Positions 55,191 to 64,000 of a stretch of DNA of 64,000 nt are shown piece by piece. The translations under genes were made by a program, and so were the position numbers. Every line of letters begins with the position of its first letter. The stretch's first letter is position 1. Source of the stretch: Psococerastis gibbosa (taxonomy: Eukaryota > Arthropoda > Insecta > Psocodea > Psocidae); the NCBI GenBank assembly GCA_963971405.1, contig OZ020490.1, positions 34,311,464 to 34,375,463 of the forward strand, read 5' to 3'. The notes beneath the pieces are model-generated. The model saw only the letters and a list, made by a program, of their open reading frames with translations, had not been told where the DNA came from and ran no database searches.

Positions 55191-56984
55191 TATTGTTAGA
55201 CAAGAATGCCAAAGAGAAAAATATATAGCCTACATTATAATTAATAAAAATCACACGGTCAGGTATTAATTATTATTAAAAATTACAACACGCCATATAA
55301 TCTAACAACTAACTGTATGCATTAAATTAAGTAGCCAGACAAGCTGGATCTAATTAGGACGGCCGGGAATCCCAGCGAAAAAGAAAGACGTATTTGCAGG
55401 TCTAAAGTTCACCTTATTTTGTAATTAGACATAGTACCTACGTACGTCGCACCTACGTACAATATACGAAACTCTATTGTTTACCATGACTGGCGCAAGT
55501 TTTTTTGTTGATGAAAAATTAAAATATATATATTTTTTTTACATAAATTGCGTCAGTTCTCTCAACTTTTGAACTGATGTTCCCAAATTAGACTAATGAA
55601 GTTGATGTAATAAATTTTCTTCCTCGTTGATTGGGCATATCAGAAAGACGTGAATAGTCCAGTTGGTAAAGAAATAGACTACGAAACGTAAGGTGGAGGT
55701 AAGGGCCTAGATATAAGAGGAAATGGTTCGAATCCCGCCAAGTCCAGCTTACCTATATCCTCTAATTTGGATTAATGTCAGCCTGGCCTATTCATATGTA
55801 TAACCTACATACCTCGTATAGGTACATACTTGATTTTATTGAAGTGAAAACTTCTTTAGCGGCGTTGAGCACTTTGGGGGATAAATGGAGAATTCAAACC
55901 CGCCTGATGAAACTTATTGCAATGTAAGAAGACTACGCATCTATGCTGTGTTCAATGATAAACGAAAAACCGCCTGATGAAACCTTCTCCAATGTAAGAA
56001 GACTACGCATCTATTTGTATGTAAAACAATATGATTAACATGATTATCGTAAGAAGACAGGTTTTGACTATGAATAATATACCCAAAATACACTCCAATT
56101 TAAAACACAGCATGGATTGATGGGTGAAAGAAATATTTCTTGCCGCATTGCTACATTGCCGAATATACTGTATGTGCTCGAATTGGCACTGAACAGGTTT
56201 TATATTATTAAAGCTTGTCTTAAACGGATTTTTATTGTTTTTTCTTTGGGAAATGATCCAGACTATTTAAAGAATCAATGATATTTTTTTGAATGCTCAT
56301 TTAGCCGTTTCTTGAGAAAAATAGGATGTAGAGTTCATAAGACCGACCTGTAGTCTGGCGCGTAGTGCCATACATGTATATTGTATTACATAAATGATAG
56401 TACTTCTATACTGATAAATAAAGCAATTCGAGCGACATTAATTCCTAACCAATCCAAAATATTAAAAAATTCACAAGTCAATGTTCATATTTTCACTTCT
56501 GCCGGGACTCCCGGACTGCAACCAGTTTTGATTTTATTATTTATTGCCCGCAGATCTTTTGTAAAACGAGCCTCCCTCAAAAGGCCTAGCCGATCATATA
56601 ATATACCACAAAGTATACTGCACGTAATACTAATCCAACGTACAGTAAACCTTCGTTCAGACCCTGGCCTGCGAAACCCAACACCCTAACCACTGGACCA
56701 CCTTCCAGATTGTTAGCTGATCACTGTATTGGTGGAATGACCCGGAAAGATAAGTTGTCTCTAGGATTAGCGCTAAATTAACCAAAATTACTATTTTTTA
56801 AGATTGAATTACTCACTGGGTTAAACCAGTATTTGTCAGCTGTTCAGTACAGCTGATAACTCAAATCAATCAAAAGGCGTATTAGAAAAATACAAATACA
56901 CAATACTGTACGGCCAGAAGGCCCATAACAGACTAAATAAATAAATAAATAAATAAATTAACAACAAAATTTTAAACCCTTGAA
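55191..56984. other. Intergenic with minor repeats
   Basis: A single tRNA-like arm lies at ~55655-55770 (ggttcgaatcccgccaagtc). A direct repeat of cgcctgatgaaac...gtaagaagactacgcatcta lies at 55900 and 55970. (AAAT)n lies at 56937. No gene is supported. Confidence 0.5.
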
Positions 56985-57849
56985 AAGAACCGGTCCGAGT
57001 TTACTCGAACATGCTTTCCAATTTATGAATTAGTAGGGAGAGAAAATGACTAATTTCATGGTAAATAATTTTCCTATGGTTAAATTTCCGATATCACGGG
57101 GGGGGGGGGGGGGGGGGTTCACCTGACGCCACTGGAGGTGACGTAAATTCTAGATAAGACAGACCAACACATTACCACACAGCAATAATGGCAGGGCACG
57201 CAATGCATTTCAGCGTGAAGTTTCATTTTTTCAAAAAAAAACTTTTTGCGCAAAAGCAAATAGGTTTTTGGGAAAGCAAACTGTCCGATTTCGTCACTCA
57301 ACTTAACACCTAAAACATGCCTGAAGGTAGAAATCATCGATAGAAAAGTTTCACAGAAATATTATTTTTTAGTCATTTTTCATTAAAATTAAGTTATTTT
57401 TATTGTTTTACCCCCAGAAGCAAACTATCAAGGGGTAAGCGACCCCCCGCATTTTATCAACATTAACAACAACTACAATATATGTGAATTTAAAAGAAAT
57501 CGTTGGAGCCGTTTTGGATAAATAATTTTTTTAGACGTTTTTTGGAGTTTTTTGAGAATAAACCCCCCCCCCCCCCCCAATTGAGTCAGCCCAAAATAAA
57601 AAACATGGTCCCGAGATATGATTTTTGTGAACCTACATGTCCAATTTCACACAAATCCACCGAGTAGTTTCCCCGGAAATCGATGAACAGACATACAGAC
57701 AGACAGACAGACAGACAGACAGAAATTTCGTAAAAACCACTTTCTTGGGTTCCTGGGACCTCAAAACGTGTAAATCCGTTGAAATCTCGGAATCGAAAAT
57801 TTCGACCATCACAAAGCTTTCCTTATACTACGTATAAATTGGAAAGCAA
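56985..57849 (+). repeat. HINE-like family, full-length copy
   Basis: gaaccggtccgagtttactc start, the longest G-run (57098-57117), a C-run 57564-57579, a (CAGA)n core 57690-57722, and a perfect 3' hairpin. Confidence 0.87.
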
Positions 57850-57911
57850 AAACGACTAACATTTACTTACGTGCTAATAACAGGTCCACTCTTAACTGAC
57901 ATGGGTTAGTG

Positions 57912-58190
57912 ACTTACTTACTTAACGTGTCCGGGCCTAAGACCTAGGACACGTCGATTCAATACATTGCGGCCTAGATGGCCTTTTCATTGGCGTCTGA
58001 GAGATCTGTCTGGGACACAGCTTCGACTAGCCTGTGTCAAACCAGAAGGTGGCCATCGTCTTGTTGTCCACATTCGCAAGTCGGGTCGTCCACATGACCA
58101 GAAAATCAGGTATGGGTCACGAACCATCAATTTTTCGAGTGAAATTCACAGACCGTACCCCCACAGAACAGGAAATGTTCTGACTGCCTA
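57912..58190. repeat. R10 repeat followed by an old SINE head
   Basis: cttaacgtgtccgggcctaa to gtctgggacacagcttcgac (R10, + strand). Then, at 58108-58190, comes a diverged reverse SINE head (tcacgaaccatcaatttttc, accccc acagaac). The 76-codon ORF across both is not a gene. Confidence 0.6.
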
Positions 58191-58659
58191 TTCTTAGTTC
58201 ATTTTAAACACAAAAAAATACTGTATTGAAGCATCAATTTATCAGAGCTCTCAACTTCCAGAAAACTGCTAAGAAACTAACCCAAGTTTGCTAGCCACTT
58301 TAACCCACATTCAACTCTTATCTTGGGATAATTTAAACTTCCCCGTTCGTGCTTCGTCTGCCAGGTAAAACGACACGGAAGTTACCCTGTCTCCCCATGA
58401 AGGCGAGTTTAATTTTTTGTACGGCCGCACCAGCTTGTGCATAGTAATGTTAGGTAATGGCTGCCACTGAGGCCAATCATTTCTACAACTTCTTCATTTA
58501 ATTGGCTCTTTTTACAGAAGTCTCAAGGATGTCTCTAAATATATACAGATGGCAGGTCCATTTTGATTATCTAGTGTATTCAGTCGCTATTGGCAACCCC
58601 ACTATCGACTTTGGCATGTTGCTGAAAGTCGGAGATACCAACCTAAACACATTTTATAG
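58191..58659. other. Intergenic, no gene seen
   Basis: Unassigned and noncoding. Confidence 0.45.
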
Positions 58660-58751
58660 TAAATAAATAAATAAATATATATTTCTGTTAAATTATACAA
58701 TCAAGTAATCAACAATTAATCGACAAGAAAGTATAAAGTAAAATCGTCAAA

Positions 58752-58893
58752 GGCGGGGTTTTCACATACGTCAATGGTCAACGGTAAATATGGTTTTGAC
58801 GTGGTAGCAGACATTTTTAGTATGTCTTTAATGTCTGCTAAAACGTCAATACCACATTTACTATTGACCATTGACGTATATGGAAACCCCGCC
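58752..58893. mobile_element. Harbinger-like MITE (142 bp)
   Basis: Ends GGCGGGGTTTTCACATACG and CGTATATGGAAACCCCGCC; arms meet near aatgtctgcta. Flanks AAA/ATA, so the duplication is unclear. Close to the 49159 element. Confidence 0.78.
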
Positions 58894-58974
58894 ATAATAT
58901 CGTCGAAATCAGGTAGTTCTGTCATTCTGTCTCAGTGACAGTGTAGAAAGCTTTCTCTACGAAATGGTCCCTAA

Positions 58975-59361
58975 GGCGCCGATTCCACCGACCGGCTAGG
59001 GCTAAATACAAAAACGGTGACGTGGTAACAGACATTCAAGACACAGGCGGGGTTTCCACCGACCTCACATTGCAGAATGCAAGTAGTATTGACGGAAATG
59101 TTTTTTTTTTTTATAGAAATCTATTATAATGTTTGTACTTAACATATCCCATGACGCCATTTTTTTAATTTTAGTTTGTTTGTGATTTTACTGTATGATC
59201 ATTGATCAATTTTAACTATGGCATAGAGTAAAACAAGCATTTCCGTCAATGTCATTTGCATTCTATATGCGAGGTCGGTGGAACCCCGCCTAAGTCTTGA
59301 ATGTCTGCTACCACGTCACCGTTTTTGTATTTAGCCCTAGCCGGTCGGTGGAATCCCCGCC
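58975..59361. mobile_element. Harbinger-like MITE, outer (142 bp without insert)
   Basis: Ends GGCGCCGATTCCACCGACC and GGTCGGTGGAATCCCCGCC. TAA lies on both sides (58972-58974, 59362-59364). The unoccupied site tctaagcaattt at ~37068 confirms a 3-bp TAA duplication. Confidence 0.88.
59046..59290. mobile_element. Harbinger-like MITE, inner (245 bp)
   Basis: Ends GGCGGGGTTTCCACCGACC and GGTCGGTGGAACCCCGCC. It is inserted at the centre of the outer MITE, whose halves read ...attcaagac and gtcttgaat.... Flanks are ACA/TAA. It is therefore younger than the outer element. Confidence 0.86.
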
Positions 59362-59415
59362 TAAGCAATTTAGGGAAATTACTAGCATTTCTCGCCGCTC
59401 TCAGATTAATCGGGA

Positions 59416-59871
59416 GTTTTCTATAGTGGTAAATCAAAGTAACTGCAAAGGCTGTCACGTCCCAGGAACCGAAAGAAGTGTTTTTAACCAAAATTCTGGC
59501 TGTCTGTCTGTTCTTCTATATTTTTGGACAAACTACTCGTTTGCGTAGTGCCAAGCAACAAGGAAAGTAGGTATCTTATACGTCATTACCTCCACCTATT
59601 CTCATGCATAAAGATTAGGTTCACATGGTAATGGATAAAAGTAACACAAAAACGGATGTTATGGACGGCAAATCATGTAAAATGCAGGGAGCGACGTGCG
59701 TCATTCAAGCCGGTCAGGGCACCAGTAGGTACTCGTCTGCTATATCAACCTGTAGGTTCAAGGTACTTGTTCCCCCCGGGCTACAAGACAGACTTAAAAA
59801 TAATTGCTTGTTACCGGTGGAAATGTCGGCAGACTGGGGCATAAAACTGCGAAGTTGATGCATGCCTGTAT
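59416..59871. other. Intergenic, no gene seen
   Basis: Short frames only. Nothing recognised. Confidence 0.45.
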
Positions 59872-60708
59872 TGCTCTCCAATTTATACGTAGTATAAGGA
59901 AAGCTTTGTAATGGTCGAAATTTTCGATTCCGAGATTTCGACAGATTTACACGGTTTGAGGTCCCAGGAACCCCAAAAAGTGGTTTTTTACGAAATGTCT
60001 GTCTGTCGCTCTAACGCTTTCCGGGCAAACTACTCGGCCGATTTTTATAAAATTTTGCATGTAGGTTCTAAAACATTATGCCTCCAGATCAATTGTTTTA
60101 TTTTGGGCTAACTCAATTTGTGGGGGTTTTATTTTCAAAATACTCATAAAAAACGTAAAAAAAAATATTTCTCCAAAACGGCTCCAACGATTTCTTTTAA
60201 GGTCACATATATTGTAGTCGTTCTTAATGTTGACAAAATGCGGGGGGTTGCTTGCCCCTTGATAGTTTGCTTCTGGGGGTAAAAAAATAAGAATAACTTT
60301 TAATGAAAAATGACTAAAAAATAATTTTTCTGTGAAACCTTTCCATCGATGATTTCTACCTTCAGGTATGTTTTAGGTGTTAAATTGAGTAACGCAACCG
60401 GACAGATTGCTTTCCTAAAAAACTATTTTGTTGTGTGCAAAAAAAAATGTTTTTGAAAAAAATGACAGAAAATTCACGGTCAAATGCATTGCGTGCCCTG
60501 CCATTATTGCTGTGTGGTAATTTGTTGGTCTGGCCTATCTGGAATTTACCTCACCGCCAGTGACATCAAGTGGAACCCCCCCCCCCCCCCCCCCCGAGAT
60601 GCCTGCAATTTAACTATAGGAAAATTATTTACCATGAAATTACTCATTTTCTCTGGCTACTACTTGATAAATTGGAAAGCATGTTCGAGTAAACTCGGAC
60701 CGGTTCTT
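59872..60708 (-). repeat. HINE-like family, full-length reverse copy
   Basis: Hairpin end at 59872 (tgctctccaatttatacgta), a nearly lost (CAGA) core (gtctgtctgtcgctc), a C-run 60578-60594, and the 5' end cgagtaaactcggaccggtt. Confidence 0.86.
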
Positions 60709-60721
60709 TGTATTGTTTCCA

Positions 60722-60868
60722 TTTGAATTTTTGGCTATTGGCAAACTGGTACGTTCTCGATGTCAATCAACACCGGCTACAAGCGATAATGGTCAAGCTG
60801 AGGCAAGCTTACCATTGATGTAATGAAACAGCCAAAAGCATGACTGAACCAAGTAGATATAAGGGTAA
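60722..60868 (-). repeat. R2 repeat, partial reverse copy
   Basis: atttttggctattggcaaac to aagcatgactgaaccaagta; directly abuts the HINE-like copy. Confidence 0.7.
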
Positions 60869-61499
60869 ATAAAATTGGGTGGTTCTTCTTTCAATATTCA
60901 AGTTGAGAAAAAAGCGTATTACACGCTATTCTTCATGGGCATGGCATGAAGTGGCCACAAAAAACAAAATACGTAAACTGACTATACCTTTGTTAAACAA
61001 TATCAAAGGGTTAATAGCAAGAGTGGGCCAAAAGGCCCAAAAGTAGCCCATACGGAAAATAAGGAAAATTTTAGCGAAGCAGTAGAATTCGGGATGATAG
61101 GCCGTGGTCGTTCTGCAAGAGCCAAGCGTACTTCCACGAGTGCTTCGTCACGTAACTCCCTCCGTGAAAGCCTTTGTAATAATTATCAAGACAATTTTCT
61201 TTCTTTCTCTCAAGTTACAAAGTTCCGTTATTGGTTTAGGTAATTAATATTAAGCTTGTTCCAAGCATTGGCGGATACATTAACACGATATCCATTCCTC
61301 TAAAGTTTGCAACAGACCTTCACATGCTGAGGTATTGCTGTGGCTTGTGAACTTTGAGGGTATTAGATTCCTTTCAAAGTGCATGGGAACCACTAATTGA
61401 AGTCTTTGAAGAGAGTTGGGAGAGAGAATGAGACGTAAGAGCATCAGAATTAAAAGAAATCTAATAAAACCGGTACATCAAAGGTAGTGGGCAATCAGA
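60869..61499. other. Intergenic, no gene seen
   Basis: Contains the dispersed gtgggccaaaaggccc motif at ~61023 and a patch similar to 33915. No coding pattern. Confidence 0.45.
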
Positions 61500-62328
61500 A
61501 ATCTAATAAGAAAAACGCTACATCAAGCTGGTAGCTGAAATGCTACAAAACTTCAATATGTATGAAAAACTAGGCTATTATACAGAGTGTTCCAGATTAG
61601 GTACATATGGATGGTAGAAAAAAATAAAAAGGTTTGGCTGCTATCCAGTGAAATCCAGATCAGACTAGATTAGGTATGGGAATTTTCATAACCGGTATGA
61701 GATATAAACATTGTAAGAAAAACGGATATGAACCTTGTTTTGAAAACAGTACCCAATAGGGCTATAGACATCGCAGGCACTTGAGCCAAGGCGTCAATCT
61801 AATAAGAAAAACGTTACATCAAATTGGTAGCTAAGCTACTTCAATATGTTTCTAGGCAAGGCTACTATACAGGGTGTTCTAGATTAAGTAGAAGGTAACA
61901 ATAAGAATAAAAGTTTGGCTGCTATCCAGGGAATTCCAGATTAGACTAGATTAGGTATACATACATAATCGGTATGACAAATAAACATTGTAAGAAAAAC
62001 GGATATGAACCTAGTTTTGAAAACAGTACCCAATAGGGCTATCGTAGGTACTTGAGCCAAGGCGTCATTCTAATAAGAAAAACGTCATACCAAGTTGGTA
62101 GCTAAGCTACTTCAATAGGTTTCTAGACTAAGCTACTATATAGGTTTGGCTGCTGTCCAGGGTGTTCCAGATTAGACTAGATTAGGCATGGAAATTTTCA
62201 TTATAGGTAGGAGATAAAAAAATTGTAAGAAAAACGGAAATGAACCTAGTTTGGAAAACAGTACCCAATAGGCGTCAATCTAATAAGAAAAACGTTACAT
62301 CAAGTTGGTAGCTAAGCTACTTCAATAT
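61500..62328. repeat. Tandem array with ~200-300-bp units
   Basis: Units start aatctaataagaaaaacg at about 61500, 61797, 62069 and 62276 (spacings ~297, 272, 207). Each includes gttggtagctaagctacttc, ttccagattagactagatta and gaaaacagtacccaatag. Later units are shortened by internal deletions. It is satellite-like and the only such array in the window. Confidence 0.85.
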
Positions 62329-62329
62329 A

Positions 62330-62362
62330 TGAGGAGGCTGTTTACAAACATGGCCAACTCCA
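62330..62362 (-). mobile_element. TA-flanked MITE, terminal fragment
   Basis: Only the TGAGGAGGCTGTTTACAAAC ... CCAACTCCA end remains, preceded by TA and abutting the tandem array. Confidence 0.7.
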
Positions 62363-62659
62363 AATAGAATTTAACAAATTTAACAATACAATATGCATTG
62401 TCTGAATGAATGTTAATTAACAAAGCAACCAGATATGGAATAAAGCAGCCTCGGGAATAAATGGTACGGAGTAAAGCCTAATGGAAGGATCTTGTACAGA
62501 GCTTTTAAAAGCCATCGATTTGGGACTTTGGGACCGTTGCAGGGGGGGGGGCAGTACCTGTATCAATCTTCATTTGCCATTCCGCACATATTGGGAGACG
62601 GGAGTTTTCTCAACGATTTTTGGTGCTTGCAAGAGATATCACTTAGGCTATTTTAGGCT
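62363..62659. other. Intergenic, no gene seen
   Basis: Noncoding. A short G-run lies at ~62542. Confidence 0.4.
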
Positions 62660-62720
62660 GACTCGTGTCTGCACTTGATGGTTAAGTCATGCTTTCGCTT
62701 GTCTCAGCTTGTCCATTATC

Positions 62721-63385
62721 CAGTGGCGGCTCGTGGGGATATAAATTGGTGAGACATAGGGTACAAAAATAAAATAAAAAATAAAAATTGGCAGAGCTGT
62801 GTGTGTTAAACTCGTTTAGAGGCAGGGTCTAGCGCGTGTCTCATCGGCTCATAATTGAGCTATTGAGCGAATGTTTTGAGTATGTATCATCACGCTGTTT
62901 GAGCTTTTTACAACTCGAATTCGTGCCTGTCTTCTAGCAATGGAGAGGCAGTCAGAAATGGTGCCTCTACATCGTTATGGCTAGTAGTTGTGGAGCTAGT
63001 TCAGTTCTCATGGTTCTTTTTCGCGGTATTTTTTAAGTTTTAATTGTCTCTTCTAGAATTTGATTAGCCTACATTTTCTAATTCAAAATACATTTTTTTA
63101 ATCGAATTATTCGGAAAATTAAATAAATAAATAAGGACTTTTATTGTTTCTATTACTAAGCCAACCTAGCGGAGTTAGGGCTATAAGCCCTCTCTTACAC
63201 TCAACTAGGAAGGCCCGGGACCGCCTGCTTTACATGCACTCCAAAGCATGGCCAGAAAATGTAGCCAGTGTGGGACTCGAACCAACAACCTTTCGGGTGA
63301 AAGTCAGAGTCCGTACCACTACGCTACATGTCCTGACATTAGGTCGGGCATTGCCTCAGTTGCCTCTAATGGCAAGCCACCACTG
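62721..63385. mobile_element. hAT-like element inside R2, itself split by a SINE
   Basis: Ends CAGTGGCGGCTCGTGG and AATGGCAAGCCACCACTG. Target duplication CCATTATC (62713-62720) / CCATTTTC (63386-63393), 7 of 8. The interior is the inverse of 18583-19037. Confidence 0.85.
63121..63340 (-). repeat. tRNA-derived SINE inside the hAT element
   Basis: An (AAAT)n tail at 63121, full body, and a head with gactcgaaccaacaaccttt and tacgctacatgtcctgac. It is the best-preserved copy of the family. Confidence 0.88.
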
Positions 63386-63545
63386 CCATTTTCGCGTGTG
63401 GCCGATGGAGATTGACATCGAGAACGTATAGCAGTTTAGCAATGGCCAAAAATGCCTACTGAAACAATACAAATAATGTCCATGGGGTCGTTGGCATTGT
63501 ACAATGGACCTATGGACCACTTTAGGTAGGCCTAGGTACATAAAA

Positions 63546-64000
63546 AAATTACAAATTTGTTAGGAATTCAGTGGACTGTAAATTTAACTTAAAAGAATAA
63601 AGGGCTGGACTTACCCACACTGGTGTACCCAGAAGAGAAGTCTGCTGGAAGTTCTGAAGGGCCCTTCTCTTCTTTCTTGAACTTGGGTATAGGCGCACCA
63701 GAGTGGTATCACGAATGTACATTAAATTAATAATAATATAATAAATAGAATAGGCTAATTATAGTTTAAAGAACAAGGGAATAATGCAGTTACAGTGTTG
63801 GATCTCGACTCTAGACTGACTGATTCTTACATGGTCTTATCAGCACCTAGTTGAAACATGAATGATTCAATTTTGAACAAATTACAAGGCTATTTCAGCC
63901 ATCGGCGAAGCTTGTGGAAACACAGTGTTTCTTCTTGGGACCTCTGACTATTCTGATTTAATCTTAACCAATGCCGGTTAATCCGGCCCGGATTAACCCC
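63546..64000. other. Window end, no gene seen
   Basis: AT-rich. The last bases (cccggattaacccc) resemble the left end of the MITE at 51564, so another hAT-like element may begin at the edge. Confidence 0.4.

Larger units (their letters stand above)
58660..59415. repeat. R9 segment with three MITEs
   Basis: A second copy of 36900-37115 (tgttaaattatacaatcaag ... taagcaatttagggaaatta), split by MITEs at 58752, 58975 and 59046. Confidence 0.75.
62660..63545 (+). repeat. R2 repeat interrupted by hAT element
   Basis: The left part 62660-62720 (gactcgtgtctgcacttgat ... cttgtccattatc) continues at 63386 (ccattttcgcgtgtggccga ... tccatggggtcgttgg), with a hAT-like element between. Confidence 0.78.

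Overview
This is a repeat-dense, AT-rich stretch of a eukaryotic nuclear genome, almost certainly an arthropod and probably an insect. The reasons are a spliced phospholipase-B1-like gene of the arthropod type with long introns, non-LTR retrotransposons, tRNA-derived SINEs, many MITEs, and a short run of the arthropod telomere-type motif (CCTAA/TTAGG). I could not identify the species. I see no rRNA gene, intact tRNA gene, CRISPR array or bacterial operon.

Four host-type genes can be supported. (1) A secreted or membrane-associated phospholipase B1-like SGNH hydrolase lies on the + strand as seven coding exons between 1664 and 33568. The exon phases join perfectly (1212 nt, 403 aa), with GDSL, GAND and DxxH blocks. 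A partial tandem copy of exon 6 lies in intron 6. (2, 3) Two long intronless genes on the - strand (20538-24185 and 37202-40864) are paralogues of about 1.2 kb codons. Their order is class-3 (GHSLGG) lipase, NB-ARC-type NTPase, then seven ankyrin repeats: an NLR-like plan with a lipase in the effector position. The first sits antisense inside PLB1 intron 4; the second is 3.6 kb beyond the last PLB1 exon. The lipase and ankyrin blocks are well conserved between them, while the NTPase has diverged and lost key residues in the second copy. This pair is the strongest candidate for an undescribed system. (4) An intronless, divergent actin (42416-43525, - strand) has lost the glutamine that supports ATP hydrolysis in ordinary actin.

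The rest is mostly mobile DNA. There are two LINE remnants: an I-like element with RNase H at 26280-28545, and a second clade at 45910-47190. A tRNA-derived SINE has an (ATTT)n tail. A second SINE-like family has a (TAC)n tail and, in two copies, 11-12 bp target duplications. A roughly 860-bp family with a (CAGA)n core and a 3' hairpin resembles Helentron-associated elements. At least nine hAT-like MITEs carry 8-bp target duplications. Others are Harbinger-like MITEs with TWA duplications, a TA-flanked MITE, and several long foldback elements, including one built from tRNA-like arms. Nested insertions allow several precise relative datings.

Layout: 1-12000 PLB1 signal-peptide exon and its repeat-filled first intron; 12001-33568 remaining PLB1 exons with the first lipase-NLR gene and an I-like LINE in intron 4; 34340-41000 foldbacks and the second lipase-NLR gene; 42416-43525 actin-like gene; 43526-64000 repeats only, including nested MITE/SINE clusters and a ~290-bp tandem array at 61500-62328.
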